Shown: positions 1 through 9,089 of the stretch, piece by piece
Numbering within the stretch: position 1 is the first letter of the stretch
Layout: every line of letters begins with the position of its first letter
DNA from: Leptobacterium sp964389205
GTDB lineage: Bacteria; Bacteroidota; Bacteroidia; Flavobacteriales; Flavobacteriaceae
Reading direction: 5' to 3'
NCBI GenBank assembly: GCA_964389205.1
Contig: CAYMDH010000014.1
Span: 1 to 64,000 of the forward strand
DNA length: 64,000 bases
Program-made: the position numbers and the translations under genes
The notes under the pieces: model-generated
What the model was told of the DNA's origin: nothing
The model's input: only the letters and a program-made list of their open reading frames with translations
Databases searched by the model: none

Positions 1-59
1 ATCAATCTATTAAAACTAATCAACTCGCTTTTTATTAATCGAACTCAGGTTATAACTAT

Positions 60-571
60 TTAAGTTGCAAATTTTTTTAAATCTACATATGGTATTCCTC
101 TTTTAATCACAGAAAAAGCTCTTGATAATATTTTGTTTCTAACGTTGTTCAATGCGACCTTTTTTGATTTACCTTCTGCCAATTTCTTCTTGTAATACAT
201 TTTAAGTTCGTTATCGCATTGTATTGCTGAAACACTCGCAAGTGTTAACAGAGTTTTCATTTTTCTATCGCCTAGATAATGAACTCTGTTTCTTCTTTTA
301 ATACTTGTTCTTGAACTATACTCAAAAAGAGCTACTCACAATAACTTGAAAATTGACGCTAGCTATTAAATCTTTTAAAGTTCGATGTATGATAAATTAA
401 TTGACTTGCTAAAACAAATCCTATACCTTTTCTATTTTTCAAAAGTTCAAAATTTGCCCTCAATAACTCACTCGAGGTCAATAATTCTTTTATCCTCTGT
501 TCGAGTAATATAATCGGATTGTTAAAGGGCAGGTTTGACCAATACAAATTAATATTATATATAATACCCAA
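60..571 (-). pseudogene. IS110-family transposase remnant (C-terminal part, broken)
   Basis: Two minus-strand pieces together read as the C-terminal half of an IS110/IS116/IS902-family transposase. The upstream piece (571-359) carries the family stretch around KGIGFVLASQL. The downstream piece carries EYSSRTSIKRR, then KTLLTLASVSAIQ and the basic tail ending in RGIPYVDLKKF. Two lesions separate them: an in-frame TAG at 359-361 and a one-base frameshift near 336-338, where the family sequence YCGVAPF would run. The N-terminal DEDD catalytic domain is absent, because an HxlR gene begins only 20 bases upstream. IS110 elements usually lack clear inverted repeats and I see none. The copy is dead. 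Confidence 0.85.
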
Positions 572-590
572 TATCTAGTTTCTCTACAAT

Positions 591-980
591 TTATTTAATA
601 AACTCTTCTCTATTTTTAACAATAGTAGGTACATGAGGTACTATCCAATCAGCTAAATCAATAAGTTTTATTAAAAATAATTTTCCTTGTTCTGTTAATT
701 TGTATTCCACTCTAATTGGTACTTCTGGATATACTGTTCTTAATACATGACCATCTCTTTCTAAAGTTCGTAACGACTTGGTTAACATTTTAGGCGATAT
801 TCCAACCACACTTCTTTTTAAATCAGCAAAACGAAGCACTTTGTGTTTGCCAAGAACTAACACAATCAACATTGTCCATTTGTCAAACATTTCAGCTAAC
901 ACATCTTTGATAGGGCAAACTTCTGATGGATTTTCAACATCTAAATTATCTAAAATCTCTTGCATTTTTTTATTCTTCAT
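591..980 (-). CDS. HxlR family transcriptional regulator
   Basis: A 129-residue winged-helix regulator of the HxlR family, at the usual family length. The hallmark is the N-terminal CPIKDVL segment with a conserved cysteine (Cys22), followed by the DKWTMLIV helix, the KMLTKSLRTLERDGHV recognition region and the wing VEYKLTEQG. HxlR proteins often sense electrophiles or disulfide stress through this cysteine and bind palindromes in their own divergent promoter. It is divergent from the oxidoreductase/hydrolase operon starting at 1295, and the 314-base gap contains a matching palindrome. Regulation of that operon is inferred from position. Confidence 0.9.
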   Translation of the reverse strand: MKNKKMQEILDNLDVENPSEVCPIKDVLAEMFDKWTMLIVLVLGKHKVLRFADLKRSVVGISPKMLTKSLRTLERDGHVLRTVYPEVPIRVEYKLTEQGKLFLIKLIDLADWIVPHVPTIVKNREEFIK

Positions 981-1212
981 ACTACTATTTTTTTTGAATT
1001 TTAATAGATATTCATATTAAATCAGTAGTAAGTGAATGATTTAAAACACTTCCTATTGTATATCAACATCACAAAGGTAACTTAAAATACAGAAATTTAT
1101 AGTATTAAAAGAGTATTACTTTTTTCTTTAAAAAAGTTTACTTTTTTTTCGTTTCTAAGTTATTGATACTACTAAAACTATCCTTTTAGATACTTACTCA
1201 CATTCTCGTAAG

Positions 1213-1246
1213 CTATTGTATACAATAAGTAACTATTGTATACTTG
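1213..1246 (+). promoter_or_regulatory. Palindromic operator repeats overlapping a probable promoter
   Basis: A perfect 12-bp palindrome ATTGTATACAAT lies at 1215-1226. Its core CTATTGTATAC is repeated exactly 20 bp later (1213-1223 and 1233-1243), which puts both on the same face of the helix. A TTG at 1216-1218 and TATACTTG at 1239-1246, 20 bases apart, resemble a Bacteroidota -33/-7 promoter for the + strand operon. Binding of the divergent HxlR protein here is an inference. Confidence 0.6.
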
Positions 1247-1294
1247 CACTATATTAGAGACTGATATAAGTCTTAATTTATTAATAAAAACAAT

Positions 1295-1857
1295 ATGAAT
1301 ACAATAAAAAAAGTGGTTTTAGAACCTAAAACAATCGAAACTGCTAATCCAATAGCGAGTACAATCTTAGAAACATCTAAAAAAAGAGCAGGAATGATTG
1401 CTAATATGTATGGCACTATGGCAAATAACGATGCGCCTATACCTACGCTTATGATTCGTTTAGAAAAAATGCAGGTTTTACTCCACAAGAACAGGAAGTT
1501 ATATTCTTATCTATGAATTACGAAAACGGATGTGAGTACTGTATGGCTGCACACAGCATAATTGCAGACCGAATGTCTAAAGTACCTGTAGAAGTAACTG
1601 ATGCTATACGAAACAATACAGAAATTCCTGATGAAAAACTAAAGGCTTTGAGTCAATTTTCTAAAATAATGATAGAAAAAAGAGGGTATCCTTCAGAAAC
1701 AGATACTGAAAATTTTTTAAACGCAGGCTACACTAAAAGTCATATTCTTGGCATCGTGACTGGAGTTGCAGTTAAAACCATGAGTAACTATACTAATCAC
1801 ATTTTTGATATTCCTGTAGATAAAGCTTTTGAGAGTAGATTCTGGAAAAAACAATAA
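1295..1857 (+). pseudogene. AhpD-like (carboxymuconolactone decarboxylase family) gene with a frameshift
   Basis: Two overlapping frames form one alkylhydroperoxidase-like protein of about 187 residues. The first frame gives the N-terminus through MYGTMANND. Near 1438 the frame must shift to continue YTYAYDSFRKNAGFTPQEQE and then SMNYENGCEYCMAAH. The latter is the AhpD active-site pattern E-x2-C-x2-C-x3-H. The total length is one base short of a whole number of codons, so a single-base deletion (or sequence error) explains it. It is first in the HxlR-divergent operon. The 1513-1857 part alone could give a 114-residue protein that still holds the CxxC, so residual function cannot be excluded. 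Confidence 0.8.
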
Positions 1858-1881
1858 TGTTAAATTAACAATACTATAATT

Positions 1882-2526
1882 ATGTCAGATAAAATTAAAA
1901 TAGATATCGTTTCGGATGTAGTTTGTCCTTGGTGCCTTATTGGGTATAAACGACTAGAAAAAGCTATTAATGAATTAGGTGTACATGACAGAGTTGAAAT
2001 TGAATGGCAACCATTTGAACTTAACCCTGGTATGTCGGCTCAAGGTGAAATTAGCTATGACTACAGAGCACGTAAATATGGGGCAACAAAAGAGGAAACA
2101 GATAGACAAACAGCCCATCTAACAAAATTAGGAGCTGAAGAAGGGTTTACTTTCGATTTTTTTGATGGAATAAAAATAATCAATTCACAAGATGCCCATA
2201 TTTTGCTTGACTATGCGAAAGAATTTGGATTACAAACAGCATTAAATTCTCGATTAGTTTCAGCATTTTATAGTGAACGTAAAGATATTTCCGATAGAAA
2301 AATTTTGTATAAAGAGTTGTTTAGTGTTGGTTTAAACGCTGATGAAGCAATTAAAAGATTAGACAATAATGGTGTTCGTGCGAATATTCAAATGGTAAAA
2401 AAGTATTGGATAAACAAAGGAGTAACGGGAGTACCATCTATATTTTTTAATTCTTCAGAGCCAGTTCTTGGTGCCCAATCTGTATCAACTTATAAACAAG
2501 TATTAATAGAAAAATTAGGGCTTTAA
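1882..2526 (+). CDS. DsbA family oxidoreductase, FrnE-like
   Basis: A cytoplasmic thioredoxin-fold protein of 214 residues without a signal peptide. The CPWC active site is at residues 15-18 near the N-terminus, followed by the helical insertion typical of FrnE/2-hydroxychromene-2-carboxylate-isomerase-like DsbA proteins. A cis-proline loop (TGVPSIFF) lies near the C-terminus. Such proteins catalyse thiol-disulfide exchange or glutathione-dependent isomerisation. It begins 24 bases after the AhpD-like gene, so the two thiol-active proteins are likely cotranscribed under HxlR control. The substrate is unknown. Confidence 0.9.
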   Translation: MSDKIKIDIVSDVVCPWCLIGYKRLEKAINELGVHDRVEIEWQPFELNPGMSAQGEISYDYRARKYGATKEETDRQTAHLTKLGAEEGFTFDFFDGIKIINSQDAHILLDYAKEFGLQTALNSRLVSAFYSERKDISDRKILYKELFSVGLNADEAIKRLDNNGVRANIQMVKKYWINKGVTGVPSIFFNSSEPVLGAQSVSTYKQVLIEKLGL

Positions 2527-2562
2527 TTGTTATTTTTGAATTAACTTAAATAAAAAATAATC

Positions 2563-3585
2563 ATGAAAAAAGCTAATCTAAAATTTATAGTAATAGTAAT
2601 GACTCTCTTGTCATTTGCAAGTTGTAAAAATGACAAATCTGTTATCACGCAAACTGCAATTCCTATAGAGTTGCCTCAAACTATTTCTTTTAACAGCTTA
2701 TCTTTATATCCAGAAGACTTTGTTTATGATAAATCGAATGAACGTTTCTTTGTAGGTTCATCTTATAATGGTAAAATAGTACCCGTAAATTTAGAAGGAA
2801 ATGTTACACCATTTTCCAATTTACCTGAGCTTGTGACTGTAGTAGGAATGGCTTTTGACGATAAAAATAATCAACTTTTAGTATGTAACTCAGATATAGG
2901 AGTTTCTGAACAAGGTCCTACAGATATAACTGGTAAATTGGCTACAGTTCATAGATTTGATGGGACTACTGGTGATGTTCTTAATAAATACGACCTTGGT
3001 AGTCTTTTACCAAACCAACCTCATTTTATAAATGACATAGTCTTTGATGATATTGGAAATCTTTATGTAACAGATAGTAGAAGCCCTATAATTTATAAAA
3101 TATCTGCTTCTGGTGAAATGAGTGTTTTTGCGACAAGTCCATTATTTGAAACCTCTCCTACTGCTATAATTGGATTAAATGGTATAGCATTTAATCCCGA
3201 AGGGTTTCTAATTGTAGCTCATTCTGAAAAAAATGAATTCTTAAAAATTTCAATCTCTGATCCTACTGATATTAAAACTATAAAAATGGACCAAACTGTT
3301 AAAGATGGTGATTGTATTAGGTTTATTGATAATAATGCCTTACTAGTTGTAACTAACTCTATTTCAGGAGGAGAAAGTTTTTTACGAGAGATAAAGTCTT
3401 CGGATTCTTGGTCTACTGCTACTCTTTCAAAATCAATTTCTTTAGGAAGTGGACTTATCTTTCCTACAACTGTAGAACTATTAGCGTCCACTCCTTACGT
3501 TCTTAAATCTTATATCGCTCAGTTATTTCAAAACCCTCCAGTTACTAATACCTCAACTTTTACTTTAAATAAAATAGATTTATAA
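2563..3585 (+). CDS. SMP-30/gluconolactonase-like beta-propeller lipoprotein
   Basis: A 340-residue lipoprotein with a signal peptide ending in the lipobox-like SFASC (Cys21). The rest has repeated propeller-blade motifs such as GMAFDDKNNQLLVCN, NDIVFDDIGNLYVTDS and GIAFNPEGFLIVAH. These match the SMP-30/gluconolactonase/LRE-like six-bladed propeller. Members hydrolyse lactones or bind small ligands, but I cannot assign a substrate. It is third in the operon and the only exported member here, so it would act at the periplasmic face of the envelope. Confidence 0.75.
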   Translation: MKKANLKFIVIVMTLLSFASCKNDKSVITQTAIPIELPQTISFNSLSLYPEDFVYDKSNERFFVGSSYNGKIVPVNLEGNVTPFSNLPELVTVVGMAFDDKNNQLLVCNSDIGVSEQGPTDITGKLATVHRFDGTTGDVLNKYDLGSLLPNQPHFINDIVFDDIGNLYVTDSRSPIIYKISASGEMSVFATSPLFETSPTAIIGLNGIAFNPEGFLIVAHSEKNEFLKISISDPTDIKTIKMDQTVKDGDCIRFIDNNALLVVTNSISGGESFLREIKSSDSWSTATLSKSISLGSGLIFPTTVELLASTPYVLKSYIAQLFQNPPVTNTSTFTLNKIDL

Positions 3586-3597
3586 AATATTAGAACT

Positions 3598-4038
3598 ATG
3601 GAAAAGTCAGTAAAAGAAATAAGTAGAAAAATAGCAATAAAATTTTGGGATGAAGTATGGAATTCTCCGTATCGTATGGAGACCATTGATGAATTAGTAA
3701 TTGAAGATGGTTTTAAAATTACTACAGATGGAAAAAGTCTTGAAGGACGGGATAATTTTAAAAAATGGATTATTGGATTACAGTCTCAAGTAGGGAATTT
3801 AAAAATAGTTCCGCAAGAGATAATTGTTGCTGATAATGGAAAACGTGTCGTTACTAGAATCGTTTCAACAGGTTATAATAAGGGAATGTTTGGTACTGAA
3901 CCTGATAATGCTCCAATTGAATTTACGCTTATTTCAATATTAGAAATTGAAAACAAAAAAATTACTCGTCATTGGGTAGAACGAAGTGCTTTTGAACTTC
4001 ACAAGCGGCTTACAGCTAAAAAAAATGTACAATTTTAA
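3598..4038 (+). CDS. NTF2-like / SnoaL-type polyketide cyclase family protein
   Basis: A 146-residue cytoplasmic protein with the SnoaL/ester-cyclase form of the NTF2-like fold. It opens with a helix (AIKFWDEVWNSP), then IDELVIEDGF and GRDNFKKWI, and continues with beta strands ending in FTLISILEIENKKITRHWVE. The family includes small-molecule cyclases, isomerases and many uncharacterised detoxification proteins. It starts 12 bases after the propeller gene and ends 12 bases before the esterase gene, so it is firmly part of the operon. The reaction is unknown. Confidence 0.75.
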   Translation: MEKSVKEISRKIAIKFWDEVWNSPYRMETIDELVIEDGFKITTDGKSLEGRDNFKKWIIGLQSQVGNLKIVPQEIIVADNGKRVVTRIVSTGYNKGMFGTEPDNAPIEFTLISILEIENKKITRHWVERSAFELHKRLTAKKNVQF

Positions 4039-4050
4039 TCTAATAAAATC

Positions 4051-5016
4051 ATGAAAAAATTAGCAGATAAAGAACTCCAATCCAAATACAATTCATTTAA
4101 ATGTTTTCCTTTTCTAGCAAGTAGAAACTGGAGTATAAAAATGATGAACTTCTCTGCTCGAATTTTTAACGGCAAAAAGATAAAAGGATTATATAATGAA
4201 GAACGATTTATTCCAAGTAAAAATGGCGGTCCGGATATTAGAGTACGAATATTTAAACCGCTAAATGCAAAAGGAAAGCTACCCTTGTTGCAATATATAC
4301 ACGGTGGAGGATACATACTAGGGAGTCCAGAAATGGCGCCTAATCTTGATATCATTAAGCAATTTATTGAAAAAAGACCTTGTATAGTTATTGCTCCTGC
4401 CTATCGAAGAGCCTTAGATGCTCCTTATCCTGCTGCCTTTAATGATTGTTATGATACTTTATTATGGGCAAAAGAAAATGCTGATGAACTAGGAATTTAT
4501 GATGATAAACTTATGGTTGCAGGGCATAGTGGTGGTGGTGGATTAACCGCAGCCGTTACCTTAAAAGCAAGAGATACTAAAGATTTCAATATCGCTTTTC
4601 AAATGCCTTTTTACCCAATGATAGATGACCGTCAGAATACAAAATCGGCTATAGAAATGACTTCTGTACCAGTTTGGAATGCACAGTCAAACAAGAAAGG
4701 TTGGGATTCTTATCTAAAAGATATTAGAGCTAAAAATCAAGAAGTGCCTGCTTATGCCGCAGCGGCAAGAAATAAAGATTACAAAAATTTTCCTCCAACA
4801 GTTTCATTTGTTGGTGATTTAGAACCGTTTAAAGATGAAACAATTACTTATATGAATGCGTTGAAGCAAGAAAACATTGATACAAAATTTAAATTGTATA
4901 AAGGTGCATATCACGCCTTTGATGCTTATGTGCCTAATGCTCAAATTTCAAAAGATGCGATAAAATTTACTTATGATTCGTTTGGAGAATTTTATGACAA
5001 ATATGTAAAAAAATAA
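4051..5016 (+). CDS. Alpha/beta hydrolase fold-3 esterase (HSL family)
   Basis: A 321-residue cytoplasmic carboxylesterase of the hormone-sensitive-lipase type. The oxyanion motif HGGG is at residues 84-87 and the nucleophile Ser160 lies in GHSGG. Asp256 (VGDLEPF) and His288 (AYHAF) complete the catalytic triad. The cap begins near residue 1 and includes the AYRRALDAPYPAA segment typical of the family. Short acyl esters are the usual substrates. It is fifth in the operon, three bases before the MBL hydrolase, which suggests successive hydrolytic steps on one compound or class. Confidence 0.9.
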   Translation: MKKLADKELQSKYNSFKCFPFLASRNWSIKMMNFSARIFNGKKIKGLYNEERFIPSKNGGPDIRVRIFKPLNAKGKLPLLQYIHGGGYILGSPEMAPNLDIIKQFIEKRPCIVIAPAYRRALDAPYPAAFNDCYDTLLWAKENADELGIYDDKLMVAGHSGGGGLTAAVTLKARDTKDFNIAFQMPFYPMIDDRQNTKSAIEMTSVPVWNAQSNKKGWDSYLKDIRAKNQEVPAYAAAARNKDYKNFPPTVSFVGDLEPFKDETITYMNALKQENIDTKFKLYKGAYHAFDAYVPNAQISKDAIKFTYDSFGEFYDKYVKK

Positions 5017-5019
5017 ACT

Positions 5020-5676
5020 ATGATTAAGATTCAAATTTTCCCATTCAATCCGGTTCAAGTTAATACCTATGTGCTTTGGGATTTCGAAACTAAAGACTGT
5101 ATTATTATAGATCCAGAATGTTGGAATAAAAAAGAAGAAGAGGCACTTACTTCTTTCGTAGATACAAATGAGTTAAACGTTGTTAAAATAATAGCTACAC
5201 ATGCACATTTTGATCATGTCATGGGGGTTAACTTTGCTATAGATAAATGGGAAGTTCCATTTGTAGGTCATAAAGAGGCTAATTTATTGATGCCAAGAAT
5301 TCCTGAAATGGCTGGGTGGTTTAGGATTAATATGGACCCTGTTTATCCATTGACGGAATATGTTAAAGAGGGTGATACTATTACCCTTGGGAGTTCTGTG
5401 TTTGAAATTATTCATGTACCAGGTCATTCACCAGGAAGTATAGTTTTGTATTGTAAAAAAGAAGAATTTATGATTGGTGCTGATGTGTTATTTAAAGGAG
5501 GTATTGGTCATACAGAAGTTCCATATGGTAATTTAAACCTACTTTTAGATGGCATCAAAAGCAAATTATTGACTAAGCCTGATACTACTATTTTTTATAC
5601 AGGCCACGGGCCTTATACTACAATAGCTTATGAAAAGGCAAATAATTCTCATTTGGTAAAAGATAAAGCCTACTAA
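5020..5676 (+). CDS. MBL-fold metallo-hydrolase (glyoxalase II-like)
   Basis: A 218-residue metallo-beta-lactamase-fold hydrolase with a complete two-metal site: HAHFDH at residues 61-66, His136 (VPGHSPGS), Asp155 (GADVLF) and His196 (TGHGP). The fold and length match glyoxalase II-like thioester hydrolases. No signal peptide is visible. It starts three bases after the esterase stop, so translation is probably coupled. This is the last intact gene of the HxlR-linked operon. Confidence 0.88.
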   Translation: MIKIQIFPFNPVQVNTYVLWDFETKDCIIIDPECWNKKEEEALTSFVDTNELNVVKIIATHAHFDHVMGVNFAIDKWEVPFVGHKEANLLMPRIPEMAGWFRINMDPVYPLTEYVKEGDTITLGSSVFEIIHVPGHSPGSIVLYCKKEEFMIGADVLFKGGIGHTEVPYGNLNLLLDGIKSKLLTKPDTTIFYTGHGPYTTIAYEKANNSHLVKDKAY

Positions 5677-5767
5677 TTATAGATTATATTATTAAATTTC
5701 AGTTAATAAATGTTGCTATGACTATTACCTTTATTAGGAGCAGATTCTTAGTCCTAAGCAATCTAAA

Positions 5768-5838
5768 AGAGACAAGAGGACTCATACGTGTATAGGAGCT
5801 GCGATTCCAAAGACCATTTTAGTTCTCCTCTTGTTTCT
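5768..5838. repeat. Inverted repeat, 13-bp arms
   Basis: Arms AGAGACAAGAGGA (5768-5780) and TCCTCTTGTTTCT (5826-5838) are complementary apart from one G:T wobble and enclose 45 bases. There is no clear T-run, so it is not an obvious terminator. It sits at the 5' edge of a decayed gene and may be a leftover of a mobile element. Confidence 0.5.
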
Positions 5839-5844
5839 TAGTAA

Positions 5845-6364
5845 AGTCAAATAACTCTTAAAAAGAATGGTAAATGGGAATTAGCTTCTAAAATGGATTT
5901 CTCAGTTTCCACAGAATACATAGAAACCTATCCTGTTGTTACAGCGGATGGGAGTTTATATTTTCGCTCAAATAGACCAAATGATGAAGGAGGAATGAAC
6001 ACATATCGTGCACAATATTTGGGAAATGAAAAATTTGAAACGCCTGTTATCATAAATACTCAGACAAAGAAAAAGGGGCTAATAACTTATTTTTCAACAG
6101 ATTAACACCATGCGATAACTAATGAACAAGGTAAATTTCAAATAGCTTTTAATGATAATGGTGAATGGACAAAACCGAAAAAAACACCATTAAAATATGA
6201 AAGCAACTGGCGCTATTATTCTCCGTATATGCCTTCTGACGGAAGGTATTTCACCTATTCTAGAAGATATAAATAACTCTGGAAAAAAAGGATGGGCAGG
6301 TGTAGAAAAAGGAGAAGTTTATTGAGTAAACGCTGATGTACTCTTCAATGTAAAAATAGAATAA
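5845..6364 (+). pseudogene. Decayed PD40/TolB-like beta-propeller gene
   Basis: Fragments in different frames read as the C-terminal part of a PD40 repeat lipoprotein. First comes LKKNGKWELASKMDFS and TYPVVTADGSLYFRSNRP. After a stop and frame change near 6105 comes FQIAFNDNGEWTKP and YYSPYMPSDGRYFTYSRRYK. After another frame change near 6273 comes GKKGWAGVEKGEVY, with an internal TGA, ending in VNADVLFNVKIE. At least three lesions are visible and no N-terminus or signal peptide remains. The intact gene at 25223 encodes a protein of the same general type, so this is a paralogue or a degraded import rather than an active gene. Confidence 0.8.
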
Positions 6365-6783
6365 AACATTTGTTAATAATGTCTATAATTAAGTGGTTGT
6401 TGGTCGATTCAAAGATAAATTCTTACTTTTAGTAAAACTAAAAACTAAATGGATAAAACTTACTACGATAATTTACCAGCACTAGCCAATTCTATACGCT
6501 ATGATAAGTCGTAGCTTACCAACCAGTACTTTGCATAGTTGAGCTTTCCGAATTAGACTGCCCAAACTTGCCATAATGATAATCGAGACTGTTAGGTGTC
6601 TTAACAAAAAAAATAAATATAGTTTTAATACAAATTCATGTTACAAATTATTAATCTAAATTCAAATTTATTAAAAGTAAAACTAGACTATAAATCTCAT
6701 AGTTTAAGAATTTTTAAACGATCTAATGACAAGTTTTATGTTCAAAATCTTACTATCTTATAAACCACCCAATCGTTAAATAA
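6365..6783. other. Non-coding stretch with possible gene relics
   Basis: About 420 bases without a credible gene. Just after the decayed PD40 gene is the motif ATGTCTATAATTAAG, seen in related form after other genes of this region. A possible relic begins at ATG 6449 (MDKTYYDNLPALANSIRYDK) and stops after 21 codons. The last 180 bases are extremely AT-rich and presumably hold the promoter of the SulP gene, but I could not pick a convincing -7 box. Confidence 0.5.
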
Positions 6784-9012
6784 ATGGAAATAACACCAAA
6801 AAAGGGCTTTCAGGGATTAATTGAAAATTGGCAAAGTGATTTAATAGCAGCAGTGAGTGTATCACTCATTGCATTACCTCTTTCATTGGGTATTGCTTTG
6901 GCAGCAGGTGCACCTGCGATGTCTGGCATTCTATCCGCAATTGTTGGTGGTGTTGTAACAACCCTTTATAGAGGTGGTCATATATCCGTCAACGGACCTG
7001 CCAAAGGAGTTATTGCTGTCATCCTTTTAGGTATTGTATTGATGGATGATGGCTCAGGACAAGCCTTTAATTATGTATTGGCAGCAGTGGTTGTTTCTGG
7101 TGCACTTCAAGTATTATTGGGATTATTGAAATTGGGTCGACTAGCAGATATCTTCCATTCTTCAGTAATTCACGGTATTTTGGCCGCCATCGGAATTATC
7201 ATCTTTGCAAAACAAATCCATGTGGCCTTAGGCACACATTCAGATAGTCCAAGTATTATCCAAAACCTTATCGATGCACTTGTATACCTACCTCAAGCCA
7301 ATCCTTTTGTGGTTATTATTGCTTTGGTAGGCCTACTTTTATTATTATTTCATTCCAAAATCAGTTATAAGTTTTTTCATATCTTGCCTGCACCAATGTG
7401 GGTTATAGCCCTTTCCATTCCGTTTGTTTATGCTTTTAATTTCTTTGACCAACATACGCTTTCACTTTTTGGAAAAGCATACGAGGTAGGTCCTCATCTA
7501 CTATTGGATATTCCGGATAGTATTATGGATTCAATTATGCATCCAAATTTTAGTAAAATTAATACAATAGAATTTTGGACAACCGTGGTATCCCTTTTAA
7601 TCATAACAAGCATTGAATCATTAGCAATTGCAAAGGCTGTTGACAAAATTGATCCATATAAACGAAAGACAGATTTGAATAAGGATTTGACAGGCATTGG
7701 ATTGAGTACAATGGTAGCTGGTATGATTGGAGGTTTGCCAATCATTGCTGTGATTATTAGAAGTACGGTCAATATTCATAATGGTGCCAAGACAAAGTGG
7801 TCCAATATGTATCAAGGACTTTTATTGTTAATTTTTATTGTGGTTTTAAGCCCAATAATGAGACAAGTTCCATTATGTGCTTTTGCAATTTTACTCGTTT
7901 ATACTGGATTTAAGTTGGCTTCTCCTTCCGTTTTTAAACAAATTTACAATGAAGGAATAGAGCAATTAATATTTTTTGTTGGCACCATGGTTTTAACTCT
8001 TTATACCAATTTATTAATTGGGTTACTTGGTGGATTATTTTTGGCCATGTTTATTCATATGCTATTGGTGAAAGTATCTATTCCTCAATTTTTTAAAATG
8101 GTGTATCGGTCGGGTTCAAATTTGGTTATGAAACCAGATGGCAGTTATGATATAAAAGTGAAAGGGGTCGCAAACTTTTTAGGCATCTTAAAAATCGATA
8201 AAATGGTAGCTCAAATTCCTTCTGGAGCAAATGTTAATATCGATTTATCAGAAACAAGATTGGTAGGAATCACCTATATGGATTATATAGTAGATTTCCT
8301 AAAAACACAAAAGAATACAGGCGGTGAAGTCATCATTAAAGGACTTGATTCCCATGTTTCATCTTCTACCCATAATAGGGCTCTAAAAATAGCTTTAAAC
8401 AATCAAGTAGCAAAATTATCATCAAGACAAATTCGTTTACAAAATTTAGCTAATGAAAAAGATTATGAATACACGAGTCAAGTAGATTGGAATACTACTT
8501 ATCTAAAGAAATTTCACTTTTTTGAAATTAGACCTATCGAACGTAAATCAAATTGTCTCAAAGGAATATTTAAAAATTTAAATGTACCCTGGGAAATTGC
8601 GGATGTAACTTTCAGTGAAGGTGCAGCTTTTACGGCAGAGACCTTTAATACTACACTGATGGTTTTAAAGTTACCTAAAAAAATACCTGTTTTTACAATG
8701 GAAAAAGAAGGAGTATTTGATAAAATAATTGACCGTGTTAGATCATATACTGGCTATAAAGATGTTGATTTTGAAATGTATCCAGATTTTTCTAAGAAAT
8801 TTCTCATTTTAGGAAATAAGGAAACCGAAATCAGATCATTTTTTACAGATGAAATCATTCGTTTTTTCGAAAGTCATCAGATTTATCATTTAGAAAGTAA
8901 TGGAGAGGCACTAGTCATTTTTGATAAAATTAAATTGGCTAGGACAGATGAAACTATTGCATTTATAGATTATGGTAAAGAATTAGTCACGCTATTGGAT
9001 ATAATAGATTAA
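6784..9012 (+). CDS. SulP family inorganic anion transporter with STAS and extra C-terminal domain
   Basis: A 742-residue membrane transporter. The N-terminal 420 or so residues carry the SulP permease, including the NWQSDLIAAVSVSLIALPLSLGIALAAGAP signature region and about 10-12 hydrophobic helices. A STAS domain follows at roughly 440-555, with the SETRLVGITYMDYI segment. About 190 further residues after STAS are soluble and do not look like carbonic anhydrase. Substrates of the family are sulfate, bicarbonate or other anions, and I cannot choose among them. Neighbouring genes give no clue. The tail appears lineage-specific. Confidence 0.88.
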   Translation: MEITPKKGFQGLIENWQSDLIAAVSVSLIALPLSLGIALAAGAPAMSGILSAIVGGVVTTLYRGGHISVNGPAKGVIAVILLGIVLMDDGSGQAFNYVLAAVVVSGALQVLLGLLKLGRLADIFHSSVIHGILAAIGIIIFAKQIHVALGTHSDSPSIIQNLIDALVYLPQANPFVVIIALVGLLLLLFHSKISYKFFHILPAPMWVIALSIPFVYAFNFFDQHTLSLFGKAYEVGPHLLLDIPDSIMDSIMHPNFSKINTIEFWTTVVSLLIITSIESLAIAKAVDKIDPYKRKTDLNKDLTGIGLSTMVAGMIGGLPIIAVIIRSTVNIHNGAKTKWSNMYQGLLLLIFIVVLSPIMRQVPLCAFAILLVYTGFKLASPSVFKQIYNEGIEQLIFFVGTMVLTLYTNLLIGLLGGLFLAMFIHMLLVKVSIPQFFKMVYRSGSNLVMKPDGSYDIKVKGVANFLGILKIDKMVAQIPSGANVNIDLSETRLVGITYMDYIVDFLKTQKNTGGEVIIKGLDSHVSSSTHNRALKIALNNQVAKLSSRQIRLQNLANEKDYEYTSQVDWNTTYLKKFHFFEIRPIERKSNCLKGIFKNLNVPWEIADVTFSEGAAFTAETFNTTLMVLKLPKKIPVFTMEKEGVFDKIIDRVRSYTGYKDVDFEMYPDFSKKFLILGNKETEIRSFFTDEIIRFFESHQIYHLESNGEALVIFDKIKLARTDETIAFIDYGKELVTLLDIID

Positions 9013-9089
9013 CGCATAGAAATAGATTACAAAATAAAATACGGTACGCTATACATAATAGCTTAGCAACTACGCATAGCCAAGACCGT

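Noticed and set aside
7494..7815. Two minus-strand open frames inside the SulP gene
   Set aside because: They mirror a strong coding frame and show no family features.
8440..9012. Carbonic anhydrase domain fused to the SulP transporter
   Set aside because: The zinc-binding Cys/His pattern of beta-carbonic anhydrase is absent.
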